Notes: generated by a model not told the origin, from the letters alone. 64,000 bases of DNA from Daedaleopsis sinensis (GCA_033807695.1 CM066305.1:4278001-4342000); one strand, 5' to 3'. Positions 54,402 through 64,000 are shown, counted from the first letter of the stretch. Program-made: numbers and translations.

Positions 54402-55482
54402 CTACATTTCTTCCTCGCCCGACTCAGATTCGTAGTCGGACGTGTCACTCCCCCTCACGTATATAGGTTTAGGAGCCTCCTCGAGCAGGTGAACAGTTTG
54501 CATGCGGAAGGTTACTTTTCCGGCCTTATTGCGCACGATGTGCGCGGTTATGTACACCACATCGTTCGGCCACAACTTCGTGAAACTCTTGGACATGCAG
54601 GCGTCCGACGTCGGGGGATGTATGGTGTCCAACGCAAGTTGCACATTGAAGACCTGTTATTGCACGCATTTAAGCCTGATTCTCGCTCAACATGTACTAA
54701 TGAATCGTACCTCGTGAGGGTTGTACATGACCTTCGCAGCCGAAACGAGAGTAATGGCACACGCTGGACGACTTGGCTATCAACCGGTGATCCGGCCCTG
54801 GCGGTGGAGAGTGCTTACTAGGACGGTTGAAATAGCGGAATATCTCGAGCACGGCGTCCTTGTCTGCACCTCGCACTAGGTCGAGCTCTAGTGTGCAGCG
54901 CGGCAGCTTCCCCTGTCGATGGTGCCAGGCAGCCCGGTGAACGCAGCCCACCAAAATCACTTGGACAGGCTCGTCATTGATTGTGAGGGTTCGTTCGTCG
55001 TCCCATGCGCAATCGCGGAAGGGTAGCTCTGCGACTGCGTATATTTTTTGCTGAGGGATGCGTCGCCGTACATATTCTTGGACGCGCCTGACGTTGGGAA
55101 TATCAACGAGTTGATTCCTTCGGAGTCGAACTCAAATCATACCTGATGGTGCGCTGCTTGACCCACTCCGGGAGCAGTAGAACATACAGAACCTCGGGGT
55201 TCTTCAATACCGCTGGTGGCCAATCGTCTTCGTCTTCGCTATCAGACTGCGGGCATCATGATGGTCAATATGCGTTCGTGCGATCTCATGGTCGGGCTCA
55301 CCGTAGCTCCATCGACCGTGATTACGTCGCCGCTGGCGCACTCTAGGTCGTTCAATGCCTGCACGATGACAGCACAGCAGACACCGACCGAGAAGGTTTA
55401 TCAGTTGGTCGAGCGTGCAGCGTTGGCAGGAAGAGGAAGGCAGAGTTAGCCGTACCGATGATGCGTCCAGGCCAGAGTGCAT
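54402..55482 (-). CDS. Uncharacterised six-exon protein beside the KDZ-type gene
   Basis: Exons on the minus strand: 55456-55482, 55302-55358, 55143-55246, 54819-55087, 54711-54763 and 54402-54653. The five introns are 97, 55, 55, 55 and 57 nt, and every phase matches, giving 253 residues beginning MHSGLDASS. The sequence has an acidic patch (SDSEDEDDWPP), then a well-mixed core (NPEVLYVLLLPEWVKQRTI ... AVAELPFRDCAWDDERTLTIND ... VILVGCVHRAAWHHRQGKLP), then LALDTIHPPTSDACMSKSFTKLWPNDVVYITAHIV, and ends in an acidic tail (SDYESESGEEEM). It has no signal peptide or membrane segment. I do not recognise it. It lies about 590 bp from the start of the CxC5/CxC6 gene in divergent orientation, so they may share a promoter. 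Six consistent splice junctions make a real gene likely. The first exon and start are the least certain parts. Confidence 0.68.
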
Positions 55483-56068
55483 GCTGATGGTCAGCGGGGG
55501 TTCGTAGAGACGATGGGAGCTAGCTTCGTACCTGCCCAACCACTTTACTTTATATCTCTATGTGTTGTTTGCCCCGTCTGGGGCTGGAATGAGATGGATT
55601 GACCTGCGAGTTTGGTTTAGCGATTGAGATATGAATCATCGATGGCATGTTGCGGCCGGAGTCTCGGGACCTTGATGCTCGGCAGGAATCCGAATGGTTT
55701 AGCATGAACGCGTGGGCATTGGCGGTGCTCACAGTCTGGCTGTACCCGCTAATGACTCATCATTGATCATCATCCGGGTAGATAGCAAACGTGCCTGGGA
55801 TGTGGCGATAAATGTCGTACCCGTGGTGAGTCAAACCCGCGCATAAAACTTTAGGCGTTTGTGACTATTGCCAACATGGGCTCATCTGATCCAATGGGAT
55901 TAGTTCACGAGCTTCCACTTAGTGGGTCCGCCGGGAGTGCTAGATCTGCGTGGGAGGAGGAGGAGGAGGACTGTAGGAGGAGGCAGCGGAGGACGGGCTG
56001 GGGGAGGAGCAGCTGTTCTCATTTCGAGCGGCGTCTGCTGGCACTGCCAGGCCCGTGGGAGGCCGTAG
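55483..56068. other. Divergent intergenic region
   Basis: Lies between the minus-strand six-exon gene and the plus-strand KDZ-associated gene, so it should carry both promoters. I see no clear TATA box. A GGAGGAGGAGGAGGA purine run occurs near 55955. Confidence 0.45.
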
Positions 56069-58534
56069 ATGATCACTGCGCGCCAACATTCGGCTAACTC
56101 CGGCTTCGTCCCCGTCTACCATTGCTGGCGACCACTACGAACATATCGGCTAGATTTCCCAAATATCATTGCTCTCCCGCATCAATGTCAAGTTGCCTGG
56201 ATGCAGCAGCGGCTCGAGGACATAAATACGCCGTGGAACTTACCTCGTTTCGCTCCTCGTTCCCTTCCTCCCATCGGTGATTCGGTGGTAGATTCTCTGA
56301 TTTTCCTCGCGATGGTGTTGCTTCATGATCTCGTCTCTTGTCTATCTGCACGACCTGATACCTATGCCCGTCTGACACTACCCCAGCTTTCCGCATTCCT
56401 TGATGTCGCTTCCCGATTCGCCGGAGCGATCGCGTCCCGCTCTCCTCGCAGGAGCAAGCCTGGCTCGTTTCCTCTCGTGGCAGAGTATCGCACAGCGGTG
56501 GCGAACGGGGCCAGGGTGAGCGTACAGGATGCTGAAGCTCTGTGGGACACCCTTGGTCCTCTGGTGATGTCGGGCCACTCTGCTGACCTCGTGCACTCAC
56601 CATCCGCTCTCGACGACCGCTTGGGAGAGTTAGCCAGCGAGGCGCTCGGTATGAACTCTTCTCTATTTGCTGGTCGTGTCGTTGAATGCTCACCCCGGGT
56701 CTGGGCGGCAGGTGCTGAATTTGTGATGCCTCCCGTTCAACAATGTATCGGCATAGGATGTCCTGAACGCGGGAAGCCCCTCGGGTCCCACCGCAGTAGC
56801 TTTGCTGGTTATCTTTACACTTTGAGACGAGGAGTTCTTCCAGCCTGTATCACGTCTTTCTATTGCAAAGGTTGGTGATTGATTCAAAGTCACATGTTTG
56901 TAACGAGCCCTAATATCATCCATTTAGTTTGCAAAACTAGTTATCACCCCAACTACTATGTTACCAACGCAAGCTCACCGTTCGCGATCCGTCAGTACTA
57001 TGGAGGTCTCCCCGCGGCCATCGAGGCTACCGAGGCCTCATATTTCGAACCACAACTTATCCAGCTATTTCGCGCCCAAATGGCTTTTGCGCAGTAAGTT
57101 CGACATACCACTATATCCGCACTGTCACGAGCTAATATGGTCAAAGTACATCCGCCGCTTTGGTCGCTCGCATATACAATCAGGGCGTGGCACGGCGCTC
57201 CAGCGATCACCGCCTGACCGGCGAGGTGGTATCGAACGCTTTCTATATCCACGCACTCCTGTGCGACGCAGTTCGGCGATCCGAGGTGTTACAGCTTCCC
57301 CACAGCGGTGCCCAGTCTAAACGTCTCGATGCGTCTCTATCGGTTAGAAACATGCGAATGGCAGGGACTGGTCAACCTGAGTGGGCTCATGCTTGTGACC
57401 TATGTGAGAAGATCATTGAACCGGAACAACCAGGTGGCCCTCGTAGTATGTGACACCCGCTTCCCATCCTCATGATATACTGAGGTTTCATCTAATTTTG
57501 ATAGCTCGTCTCTCCGCATGTGTCATGGACGGTGTCAGCGTTGGTCATACACGCTGCAACGCTCATCGATGTCTCAACCAGCTCAGCTCCCCTCGTGATC
57601 GCTTCTGTGCCAAGCATTCCGCTGACAATCAAGTCTGCGCTATATCGACTTGCAAGCTTCCTGCCCGACCAGGAGCTCGGACATGTGCCACTCCGGCTCA
57701 CCGCGACTACGAGACGCAGAAGAGAGAGAAAGGACAGGCTTTCTATCGGCTCCAGAGGCGTATCCAGACTTGTGCGTCGCCTGCCGGAGTGCCACACGCC
57801 TCCACGGACTCAGGCGATGTTGATGTCATCGACGACCCCACGGTGGCGCACGTGTTGACCGACGTCGATGACAAGTGCGATGGCAAATCTTCCTCGGGGC
57901 CGAAACTGAAGTCTACACTTACACGCCGATGGACGCACAACGAACAGTTGATATTTCGCTGTTGTGGTGTCATGGTGTCCCGGGCCACTTTCTTCGACGC
58001 AGAATCGCCCTCCAACTCTTACGTGAGTCACTCACCTCTGCGCGGTTTGCTACTGGCATCATGAGTGGTACTCTGACCAACCTTCAGCGTTTCCTGTCCG
58101 CGACGTTTCCGGATCTATTCCCCCTCTCCCGGCCGTCATTCCTATGGTTTGATAATAACTGCAAGCTTCTCAAGCACATGCTGATGATCAACGACACTCG
58201 TTTCCTGCACGTGGGGTTCCCCGTGGACGTCTTCCACGCTGTCAACAAACATAAAGACTCGGATGCGTTCTGCCAGATGAACTGCAATCCCGCGGGATAC
58301 AAGGAGCTGTACATCCCAGGCCGAGGGTGGGCGTTCAACTCATCGGCTGCGGAACAAGGTAATGTGTGGTTCGGGCAGTTTCAGCCGATCGTTCGCGAAA
58401 TGACCGAAGTCCATTTCAATTTCTACTTGGACGAGATGATCATGATCCACAATGAGTGGACGGTGGCAAAACTTAAGGCTGATGGGAAGAGACCTCGGCG
58501 GGTGCCATTGGACCAACTGATGATGTCTTCTTGA
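56069..58534 (+). CDS. KDZ transposase-associated CxC5/CxC6 cysteine-cluster protein
   Basis: Five exons: 56069-56870, 56928-57093, 57147-57442, 57505-58022 and 58088-58534, giving 742 residues. Introns are 57, 53, 62 and 65 nt, and the frame is continuous throughout. The N-terminal half is helical. A CxC5-like cluster follows (CIGIGCPERGKPL ... LYTLRRGVLPACITSFYCKVCKTSYHPNYYV, about residues 225-290). Then comes a CxC6-like cluster (MDGVSVGHTRCNAHRCLNQLSSPRDRFCAKHS ... CAISTCKLPARPGARTC, about 425-490), then RRWTHNEQLIFRCCGVMVSRATFF and a C-terminal catalytic-like region (FLWFDNNCKLLKHM ... FPVDVFHAVNKHKDSDAFCQMNCNP ... NSSAAEQGNVWFG). In mushrooms such proteins accompany Kyakuja/Dileera/Zisupton DNA transposons, with the Cys clusters probably binding DNA or partners. 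No disruption is seen. The ATG at 56069 may not be the true start, since an upstream exon is possible. No separate KDZ transposase or CxC2 gene is visible in this window. Confidence 0.85.
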
Positions 58535-58761
58535 TGTATTGTCATGTACCTTGATTGACTATTCTCGTTCCTCATGGCTTTCCTCGGCATTCATATTCAA
58601 TTAAAGTACTGCCACATTTGTATGGGTCTAAATGGGTGCGAAGTCGGGAGTCTCGTGGATGCCAGTCTATACATGTTTGGTTCCTTATCTCGTTCCGGTT
58701 TCACCAACCACTGCGCACTGATCCATATCCCGTCGGTGCCTGCGGGTCTCACGCGCATCTG

Positions 58762-59405
58762 TTAATGTCTGACTACCGCATCCGCATCCGTATCGTCACT
58801 GTTATCGCGCTCCATGAACACTGGTATGGCGCGGCGCAGCTCCGTCCAGGTAGGTGTCGGCTCACAATACCATGCCCACGAGGCGAGGCCTCTCAGCGTC
58901 GAGGACAACGGCAAGAGAGTCCAATCCGGTTGCTGACGTTGACATATCAAACGTCAGGCCCCTGGTATGGATAGCGGGATGTCTGACCACTTACCAGAAG
59001 AGAACTCCACCGATGAGTGGAGCCGAGCATGTGTTCCCCCACAAAGTAGGGATCGAGGTTGAAAACCACGCCACGCACGGGCACGTGCCATCCCGCTCGC
59101 TCGCTTTCCCCTGCTCCTAAACTGCGGTCGGTGAAATCGTAGAGGCCGAGACACTGGGTATTTCGGTTAGGAAACTCCCAACCGATTATCATTGATGCGG
59201 TTTCGTCTTCGTCGGCTGCTCGGCGCGGCACGCTGCGATGCACAAGGTACTTCTCGATTGTCGCGGTTGGAGGTGCGTTGTCGAGGATGGCGAGGGTTAG
59301 GGTTATGAAGAGATTATGCACCTTTGGGTCGGCTCGGGGTCGACTTTGGGTGGGAGACTGAGCCCTAGTGTAGGGTTTGCCCAACCACAGCCTAGGGTTT
59401 ATCAA
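58762..59405 (-). CDS. Uncharacterised two-exon gene, 5' end unresolved
   Basis: Exon 2 is 58762-58932 and exon 1 is 58995 upward, with a 62-nt phase-0 intron (GTAAGT ... CAG). The frame stays open to about 59405 without an ATG before 59192 (MIIGWEFPN...), so the start is either 59192 (122 residues) or in an unseen upstream exon. A possible one lies near 59636-59720 on the same strand (MWFYGTCGADEVHVGGGYLE) with a GTGAGT donor in a compatible phase. The visible protein reads YDFTDRSLGAGESERAGWHVPVRGVVFNLDPYFVGEHML ... PDWTLLPLSSTLRGLASWAWYCEPTPTW and ends in an acidic SDDTDADAVVRH. No domain is recognised. It is convergent with the KDZ-associated gene and could belong to the same mobile unit. 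Confidence 0.5.
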
Positions 59406-59425
59406 CCCTAGAATAGGGTTTATTC
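59285..59425. other. Cluster of telomere-like AGGGTT(T/A) motifs
   Basis: The + strand has GAGGGTTAGGGTTATG at about 59291, then GTAGGGTTTGCC, CCTAGGGTTTATC, AACCCTAG and AATAGGGTTTATT between 59366 and 59423. The words are spaced, not tandem, so this is not a telomere end. On the minus strand they read AAACCCTA, a telo-box-like promoter element, at the 5' side of the minus-strand gene ending at 58762. Confidence 0.6.
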
Positions 59426-59951
59426 ACACCTCCGCAACGCACCCACTCACACGCCGTACGGTGCACGTGCGCATTTGCTACGCAATTTATACTGTGGCGC
59501 GCGGCGCAGCACCGCAAACTGTGTAGACAGGTGCGCGTGCACGCGCCATGCTCGGAAAAATATGTACTGGCCCGTCACGACCTCCTCTATGCAGTGATAC
59601 AGTGCACGAGAGGTGCACTTGCCAGACTCACCCTATAATCTCCAACTCGAGATACCCGCCCCCGACATGTACTTCATCTGCACCGCACGTCCCATAGAAC
59701 CACATGTTCTCGTTCGCCGGACTCGCAAAAAATATGTACCTGTAGCTCTTGAAGAGCTCGATTTTTGAGCATAGTAGACGTGAAATACTTTGCTCAATGT
59801 CCTTCACAATCTCAAGTATCGGTGTGCCCAGCTCTCGTTCTCGACTCAGAAGTAGCTGTCAGTGATTCCAAGCTGATGCCGCACTGGGCGAGCCAAGGTT
59901 GCCGTCCCGAAGCTGAATACCTGGGTAGCACAAGTCTAACTGGCCTGAGAT
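59426..59951. other. Intergenic DNA with repeated AAAAATATGTAC words
   Basis: Contains two AAAAATATGTAC words (59566 and about 59727) and an AGCTCTTGAAGAGCT palindrome (about 59743). Apart from a possible minus-strand exon near 59636-59720, no gene is visible. Confidence 0.4.
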
Positions 59952-60046
59952 GAGCAGGGTGTGTGCGTGCTGTTCGCTAGCATCCCGTCCCCTCGGCGCC
60001 CGTCCGGGCGAGGGATGCTAGTCGACAGCACGCACACGCACTGCTC
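59952..60046. repeat. 35-bp inverted repeat (hairpin) with 25-bp loop
   Basis: Left arm 59952-59986 begins GAGCAGGGTGTGTGCGTGC and ends CTAGCATCCC. The right arm 60012-60046 is its reverse complement at about 30 of 35 positions. The GC-rich spacer is 25 bp. It could be a MITE-like relic, a cruciform, or the folded leader of an RNA. Confidence 0.85.
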
Positions 60047-60065
60047 ACCTGCCATGTGGGACTTA

Positions 60066-60130
60066 GGGTGCACAGTGTTTCAGATAAGGGTGCACAGTGT
60101 TTCAGATAAGGTTGCAGTGTTTCAGATAAG
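60066..60130. repeat. Triple 22-bp direct repeat upstream of the acidic-protein gene
   Basis: Three head-to-tail copies of GGGTGCACAGTGTTTCAGATAA (the third lacks two bases). TCAGAT words continue to about 60185. Placed 100-160 bp before the start codon, they are candidates for activator-binding sites. Confidence 0.85.
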
Positions 60131-60189
60131 GGGACTCGGTAGATGTCTCAGATCAGTGCCTCAGATTGTGAGACATTGCTCAGATTGTG

Positions 60190-60197
60190 TATATAAG
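60190..60197 (+). promoter_or_regulatory. TATA box (TATATAAG)
   Basis: A canonical TATATAAG 31-38 bp before the ATG at 60228, downstream of the triple repeat. The short distance implies a very short 5' UTR. Confidence 0.6.
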
Positions 60198-60227
60198 CAC
60201 AGGAAACCGAGCTTCAAGTAACAAGTA

Positions 60228-61658
60228 ATGTCTTCCCTTCCCCTCCCCCTTCCCCCTCTCATGACAGCACCTGTCGGACTTCTCGAACAGATGGTGGAGA
60301 ACATAGATCCACCCCCAGTCAGAAAGCTTTCGGCATTCTACCTCGGGATGAGGCAAGCAATGTTACATGCCAGCATAAATAGCGGAGGTGCGTAATTGTC
60401 TCGCTACTGCACTCTTTACTGACGGAAGGTCATAGACGACTTCAATGACTGGAAGGAGGCTTGGCCTGCCGCACAGACTGGCGGCGGTATCACAGAAACG
60501 GACAACACAAGTGACTGTTCGGACATGCCATCGCTCGGTAAGCATTGCTGCGGTACTACTAACAGTGATTGCGACTAACTATCTACGTATGCTACAGTGT
60601 CCATTTCAGATTCGGAGGAGGAAGGATATGAGGAGCAACTGACGGACGCAGCTGCTGAGAGCACGGTGACACGCGAACGGCCGGAAAGCAGTCTCTCGGA
60701 CGAGGCCCTTCTGCGCATCTGGGCCAACTTGCATGGAGGGCGCGAGATCTCGCCGTCTACGACGCCCGAGGACGCAGCGGGGATTGCGTACGGTCCCGGG
60801 GCCGAGCCACCCGCTTGGACGTCGGAGACGGCCGTCGACGGAGAGCAGCGCGACGGTTGCGCGCGCACTTTGTCCCGCGAAGACGGCACGCAGACGTCCA
60901 CGACGCCGGCGGACGGAACGGGCACAAGCATCCTGCCTATGGAGGACACTACTCCGGCGTTCGCGACGGCCCACGTAGGAGCCGAGCGGACCACAGAAAA
61001 CTTCGATCTTGGCGCGGCCTTGGAAGCCGCTGTGCTCGAGAACCCTGACGATGTGGAGGTCGTGCACCGGTTCATCCTGTATATTGCTACGCGTGGCGAC
61101 AACGGCGGCACGACGGCAGTAGCGTGTGAGAGCGATGTGGAAGCTGAGAGTTCGGAAGCGGAGACGGAGTCCACGATATCGGACAGCAAGTCGCAACGCG
61201 GGGGGGCGTCCACGGAATCGGAAGTCGGTGAGACGGCGTCGTTGACTTCCGAGTTGGACGCGGAAGACGAAGCATCATCCGAGGACGTGTCGGACGGGCA
61301 GTCGGAGGGGAAGGGGACGTCCTCAGCGTACTCATTCCATGGGGACCGCGTGGTGGCGGCCAGGGGAAAGGCGGTGCGGCTGGCGGCGTCGTCGACGTCC
61401 GGTTTCAAGGCGGAACGCGCTGCGGAGGATGCGGGCAAGGCGGAGCGGCCGGCGGCGTCGTCGACATCCAGTTCAGACGGACAAAGGGGGGACTCGACCG
61501 CTGGGTTCGACGAGGAAATCAAGACGTGGATCTGGACCCCTTTGACATTAAGGACGATGCTCGAACACTTGGGGTCGCGATCGGCCGAAGAAACTACCGA
61601 CGAGGTATGGCGCATGAGGGTGGGGGAAGAGGAGGATGAGTTTGGTCGAGGGCGGTGA
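60228..61658 (+). CDS. Acidic Ser/Thr-rich protein, uncharacterised
   Basis: Three exons: 60228-60387, 60436-60537 and 60598-61658 (introns 48 and 60 nt with good branch sites TACTGAC and GACTAAC), giving 440 residues. A TATA box and short tandem repeats lie directly upstream. The N-terminus (MTAPVGLLEQMVENIDPPPVRKL ... FYLGMRQAMLHASI) is helical. Then come acidic and Thr/Ser/Ala/Glu-rich stretches (SDSEEEGYEE; SEAETESTISDSKSQ; ELDAEDEASSEDVSDGQSEG), probably disordered. The end is better mixed (IKTWIWTPLTLRTMLEHLGSRSAEE). I do not recognise it. The strongly biased composition also leaves the antisense strand open, but only the + strand has introns, a TATA box and a good start. It may be related to the next gene through shared Thr/Ser repeats. 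Confidence 0.65.
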
Positions 61659-61983
61659 ACGACGAGAACCGGAATGGCTGTAAGCGATGTAGTTGAACGT
61701 TGAAATACTAGAAGAATATAAGAAGCGGTCAGCCTTAGAAGGGGTGATAGAGCTGTTCAGCTCACCGATCGCCAGGCTGCGAGTCGTGGATGAACGGGGG
61801 CGGGATGTGAGAGGATGGTCAGCGCAGCAGACGACCCTCTTTGCCTCGTGGGGGCGCAATGCGCGAGGGGGGCGCCGCAGATGTGCGGTTAAGATGATTG
61901 ATTGTCGCTTCAACAGGGCTACGCTGCGCAGATGAAAGGACGACAACGGCGACAGCACACCGTCGGACAAGAACACGACGTCC

Positions 61984-62856
61984 ATGACGTCCGCGGGTGC
62001 AGGCGAAGTTGCCGTCACGTCGTCGATCACGGGCAGCGTGCGTGACGGGCCGACTGCGACGTCCACTGGGCGCAACTCCACGAGGTCGGACCAAGACACG
62101 ACGTCCACGACGTCCGCGGCCGCGGAGGAGGCGCCTCCCACATCGTCGACCACGGAGAACGGACGCGACGTGCCGACTGCGACGCCCAGGCCGGCCTCCA
62201 CGACGTCTGAGACGTCCACGACGTCCGCAGGTGCGAGTGAGGCAGCCCTCACATCGTCGGACATGGGCTTCCAAAGCGACTGGGCTTCTACGACGTCCAG
62301 TAGCGCCTCCGAATCGTCGGACAAGCACCCGACGTCCACGACGTCCGGTGGCGCGGGCGAGGCCACCTCCGCATATTCGGAATTGGATGACGAAACGCAG
62401 CGGGACGCGTATGTGAGGAGTGAGGCGAGGATCACAACGGCCGAGGATGAGGACGGATTGGCGTGGGCGAGATGGATGGGTGATACGGGGGAAGATGCCG
62501 ACGCCGGCGCACGGACAGCGTTGAATGCGTTGTGGGACCCGATCCAGGCTGAGCGCGCGACAGGGGCCATAAACGGCGCGCTGGTGGCCGCTGCTGAGAC
62601 GGTGGGAGTATCAGACGTCGCGCACGGCTCAGCGGTTTCAACGGCGGCAGGGGGAACGGGGGCCGCCTTCGACCAGCTTGTGCGAGTACGGGGGGCGTCC
62701 GAGACGTCCGGAATCCTCATTGACTAGGTTGGATCTGAGAAGATCGAAGACTTTATTCGGTGGTACAAAGAGATTGCGGAGGAGGCTGTTGAAAAGTGGA
62801 GGGCTGAGAGCGAGAGCGGTAGTAGTGTCGAGGACGAAGACGAGAGGGAGGAGTAG
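61984..62856 (+). CDS. Thr/Ser-rich repetitive protein, partial model
   Basis: An open frame from 61984 to a TAG at 62725, then the same frame continues for 43 codons to a second TAG at 62854-62856. The stop may lie in a 42- or 48-nt intron (donors GTACGG or GTGCGA at about 62681-62692, acceptor GACTAG/G at 62727), which removes it in phase and joins FDQLV(R) to VGSEKIEDFIRWYKEI. Otherwise it is a nonsense mutation. The N-terminal part repeats TTSTTSAGA/SSTT motifs encoded by ACGACGTCCACGACGTCC-type DNA. The C-terminal part is globular-looking (RSEARITTAEDEDGLAWARWM ... ALNALWDPIQAERATGAINGALVAAAE), ending acidic (SVEDEDEREE). The true 5' exon is not identified. No domain is recognised. Confidence 0.5.
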
Positions 62857-63546
62857 ACCAGCGTAGGCAGGTCGCGGGGCGAGCGCGTGTCGGGAGGCAA
62901 GAGTGGTTGAATGTATGCGATCGATGTACGGTTAGAATACGAGCTGCTTGTACTTCAACCCGGGGCGTGTCTGAGAGCTTTTGGTTGCAGAGACAAGAGT
63001 ATGCCGGACGGGCGTCGGGGACATCCGCGATGAGATCAATGAGATGGGAGGGTTTGGTCGTTTGATGACCAATGGGGAACGAAAAGGATACACTTACTTG
63101 ATAGGTTAAAATGAGTTAACACTACGTCCCCATCGCGATGCGAGAGATAGGTGTTGGATTATCGTGTGAGGGTTTGGAGGTGCGGGGAAATTCGAGACGG
63201 GCGTGGGAGGACGAGGCGACGTCTGCGGCGCGGAGGATTGGTCGATGAAGTGGTCACTATAGACAACGAACGCTTATCGAAGGTGCAGTTGTCTTGCAGC
63301 AGGGGCGTAGGACGCGGAGGAGGAGGAGGTTAAGTCTGAGATCTGAGCGCTGAGCGCTGAGCAGACCCATCTGGGACACCGACCGGCGCGTCATGTAGCG
63401 CTCGGTCTCCACGATCACGTGCCACGCGAGCCCGACGCGTCGCGTCTAAGTTCTCTCTCCTGCATCCTTCTACCTCCACACCTACTGCGAATCGCGACCT
63501 CGTAAGTCGCTATCCGTTGCATACACGTACATTCTGGCTGACGTGA
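62857..63546. other. Intergenic spacer
   Basis: Separates the Thr/Ser-rich gene from the gene starting at about 63547. It contains a short GAGCGCTGAGCGCTGAGC repeat (about 63343). Nothing else is supported. Confidence 0.45.
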
Positions 63547-64000
63547 ATGATTCGAGTAGCCTATATACACTTAGATGGCGCACGATGTTCAATATGGTAA
63601 GTCTCTAGAGCTACTACTAGGTCGTCAAAAGTTCAACCTTTTTTGATACTGTATTTAGTTTACGATCCGAGAAAGTACCCTCCGGCGACTTGTCATATTC
63701 GCGTAAGTAGCTGGTTAACAATTCGCCCAGCCCCACTCGCATATACCTCTTTACCCTTTTAGATCACTATCTACTGAACGCCACCTCGGGTGGCTCAACA
63801 CAGCCACTCGTGCCGGCCCCGGCAAACCAATTCAGTGTACGTCGGTTTCACCCCGGCTTCAAACTCGCATCTAATTCTGGCTCATCTAGACCTACATCAA
63901 TCCCGACAATTGTCGCTCGCGCCGCACTGGACCGACACTGTGGACGCGGTCGACGACGTCCGCGACGCCCTATCCCAAATTAGGAGGGACCGCTTAGGGG
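63547..64000 (+). CDS. 5' part of a multi-exon gene running off the window
   Basis: Exons 63547-63596, 63659-63702, 63763-63834 and 63890-64000+, with introns of 62, 60 and 55 nt. Starting at the ATG at 63547 (MIRVAYIHLDG...) the frame is continuous through all four. The better-looking ATG at 63575 (MAHDVQYV) puts exon 3 out of frame. The translated part includes YLLNATSGGSTQPLVPAPANQFN and LAPHWTDTVDAVDDVRDALSQI. The latter vaguely resembles the linker before the Habc region of Tlg2/syntaxin-16-type SNAREs, but this is weak. The 3' end is outside the window. Confidence 0.5.

Noticed and set aside
59285..59425. True telomere
   Set aside because: Motifs are isolated, in both orientations and inside the contig, with gene-like sequence on both sides.
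60575..62720. Long minus-strand frames (346 and 390 codons)
   Set aside because: Antisense to Thr/Ser/Glu-rich + strand exons; biased codons leave the opposite strand open. The + strand has TATA, start and consistent introns.
63890..64000. Firm assignment to a syntaxin (Tlg2-like) gene
   Set aside because: Only a faint resemblance over about 25 residues and the gene is cut by the window edge.

Overview
This window looks like nuclear DNA of a basidiomycete fungus, most likely an Agaricomycete. The evidence is many short introns (about 45-70 nt) with GTRNGY donors and CTNAY-type branch sites, a chromodomain-bearing Ty3/Gypsy retrotransposon, a CxC5/CxC6 protein of the KDZ-transposase world, an F-box gene family, and a GATA-like regulator with the short-intron architecture of mushrooms and polypores. 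I see no rRNA, tRNA or CRISPR array. Names rest on motif recognition only, because no database search was possible.

Layout. (1) 1-8.85 kb is a G-rich, low-complexity, apparently gene-free stretch. (2) 9.16-11.85 kb (+) is a four-exon GATA-like zinc-finger protein with a very acidic tail. (3) 13.3-14.7 kb (-) is a four-exon protein of unknown function with DETVR repeats. (4) 16.07-17.55 kb (+) is a broken old-yellow-enzyme-type oxidoreductase. (5) 17.9-26.5 kb (-) is an F-box/WD40-like gene cut in two by an apparently very young chromodomain Gypsy element at 20050-25974: the two 234-bp LTRs look identical, there is a 5-bp TSD, and gag-pol is open.

(6) 26.5-35.8 kb is a duplicated mosaic. It holds two decayed copies of the 394-residue gene found intact at 46.7 kb, two of three copies of an unknown repeated segment ('segment X'), a nearly identical ~0.7-kb segmental duplication, and a second F-box gene (+, 30.98-32.53 kb) that lacks the WD40-like C-terminus. 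(7) 35.9-39.5 kb (-) has an uncharacterised three-exon gene and a single-pass Ser/Thr-rich membrane protein. (8) 40.2-43.3 kb (-) is a siderophore-type MFS transporter pseudogene, with fragments of it at 37.4 and 45.85 kb. (9) 43.5-45.3 kb is the third X copy. (10) 46.7-47.9 kb (-) is the intact 394-residue gene. (11) 48.5-54.3 kb is poorly coding DNA ending in two minisatellites.

(12) 54.4-59.4 kb is a cluster built around an intact five-exon KDZ-associated CxC5/CxC6 protein (+, 742 residues), flanked by two uncharacterised multi-exon genes on the other strand. (13) 59.3-60.2 kb carries telomere-like AGGGTTT motifs, a 35-bp inverted repeat, a 3x tandem repeat and a TATA box. These lead into an acidic Ser/Thr-rich gene (440 residues), followed by a related low-complexity gene. 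(14) At the right edge, a new multi-exon gene begins on the + strand and runs out of the window.

Overall, one flank (9-15 kb) carries genes that look under constraint. The centre is an accessory region shaped by transposition, duplication and decay. Two metabolic genes (an OYE and an iron-siderophore transporter) have been inactivated there, and an F-box family has been both duplicated and interrupted. All splice models were built by hand from reading-frame continuity.
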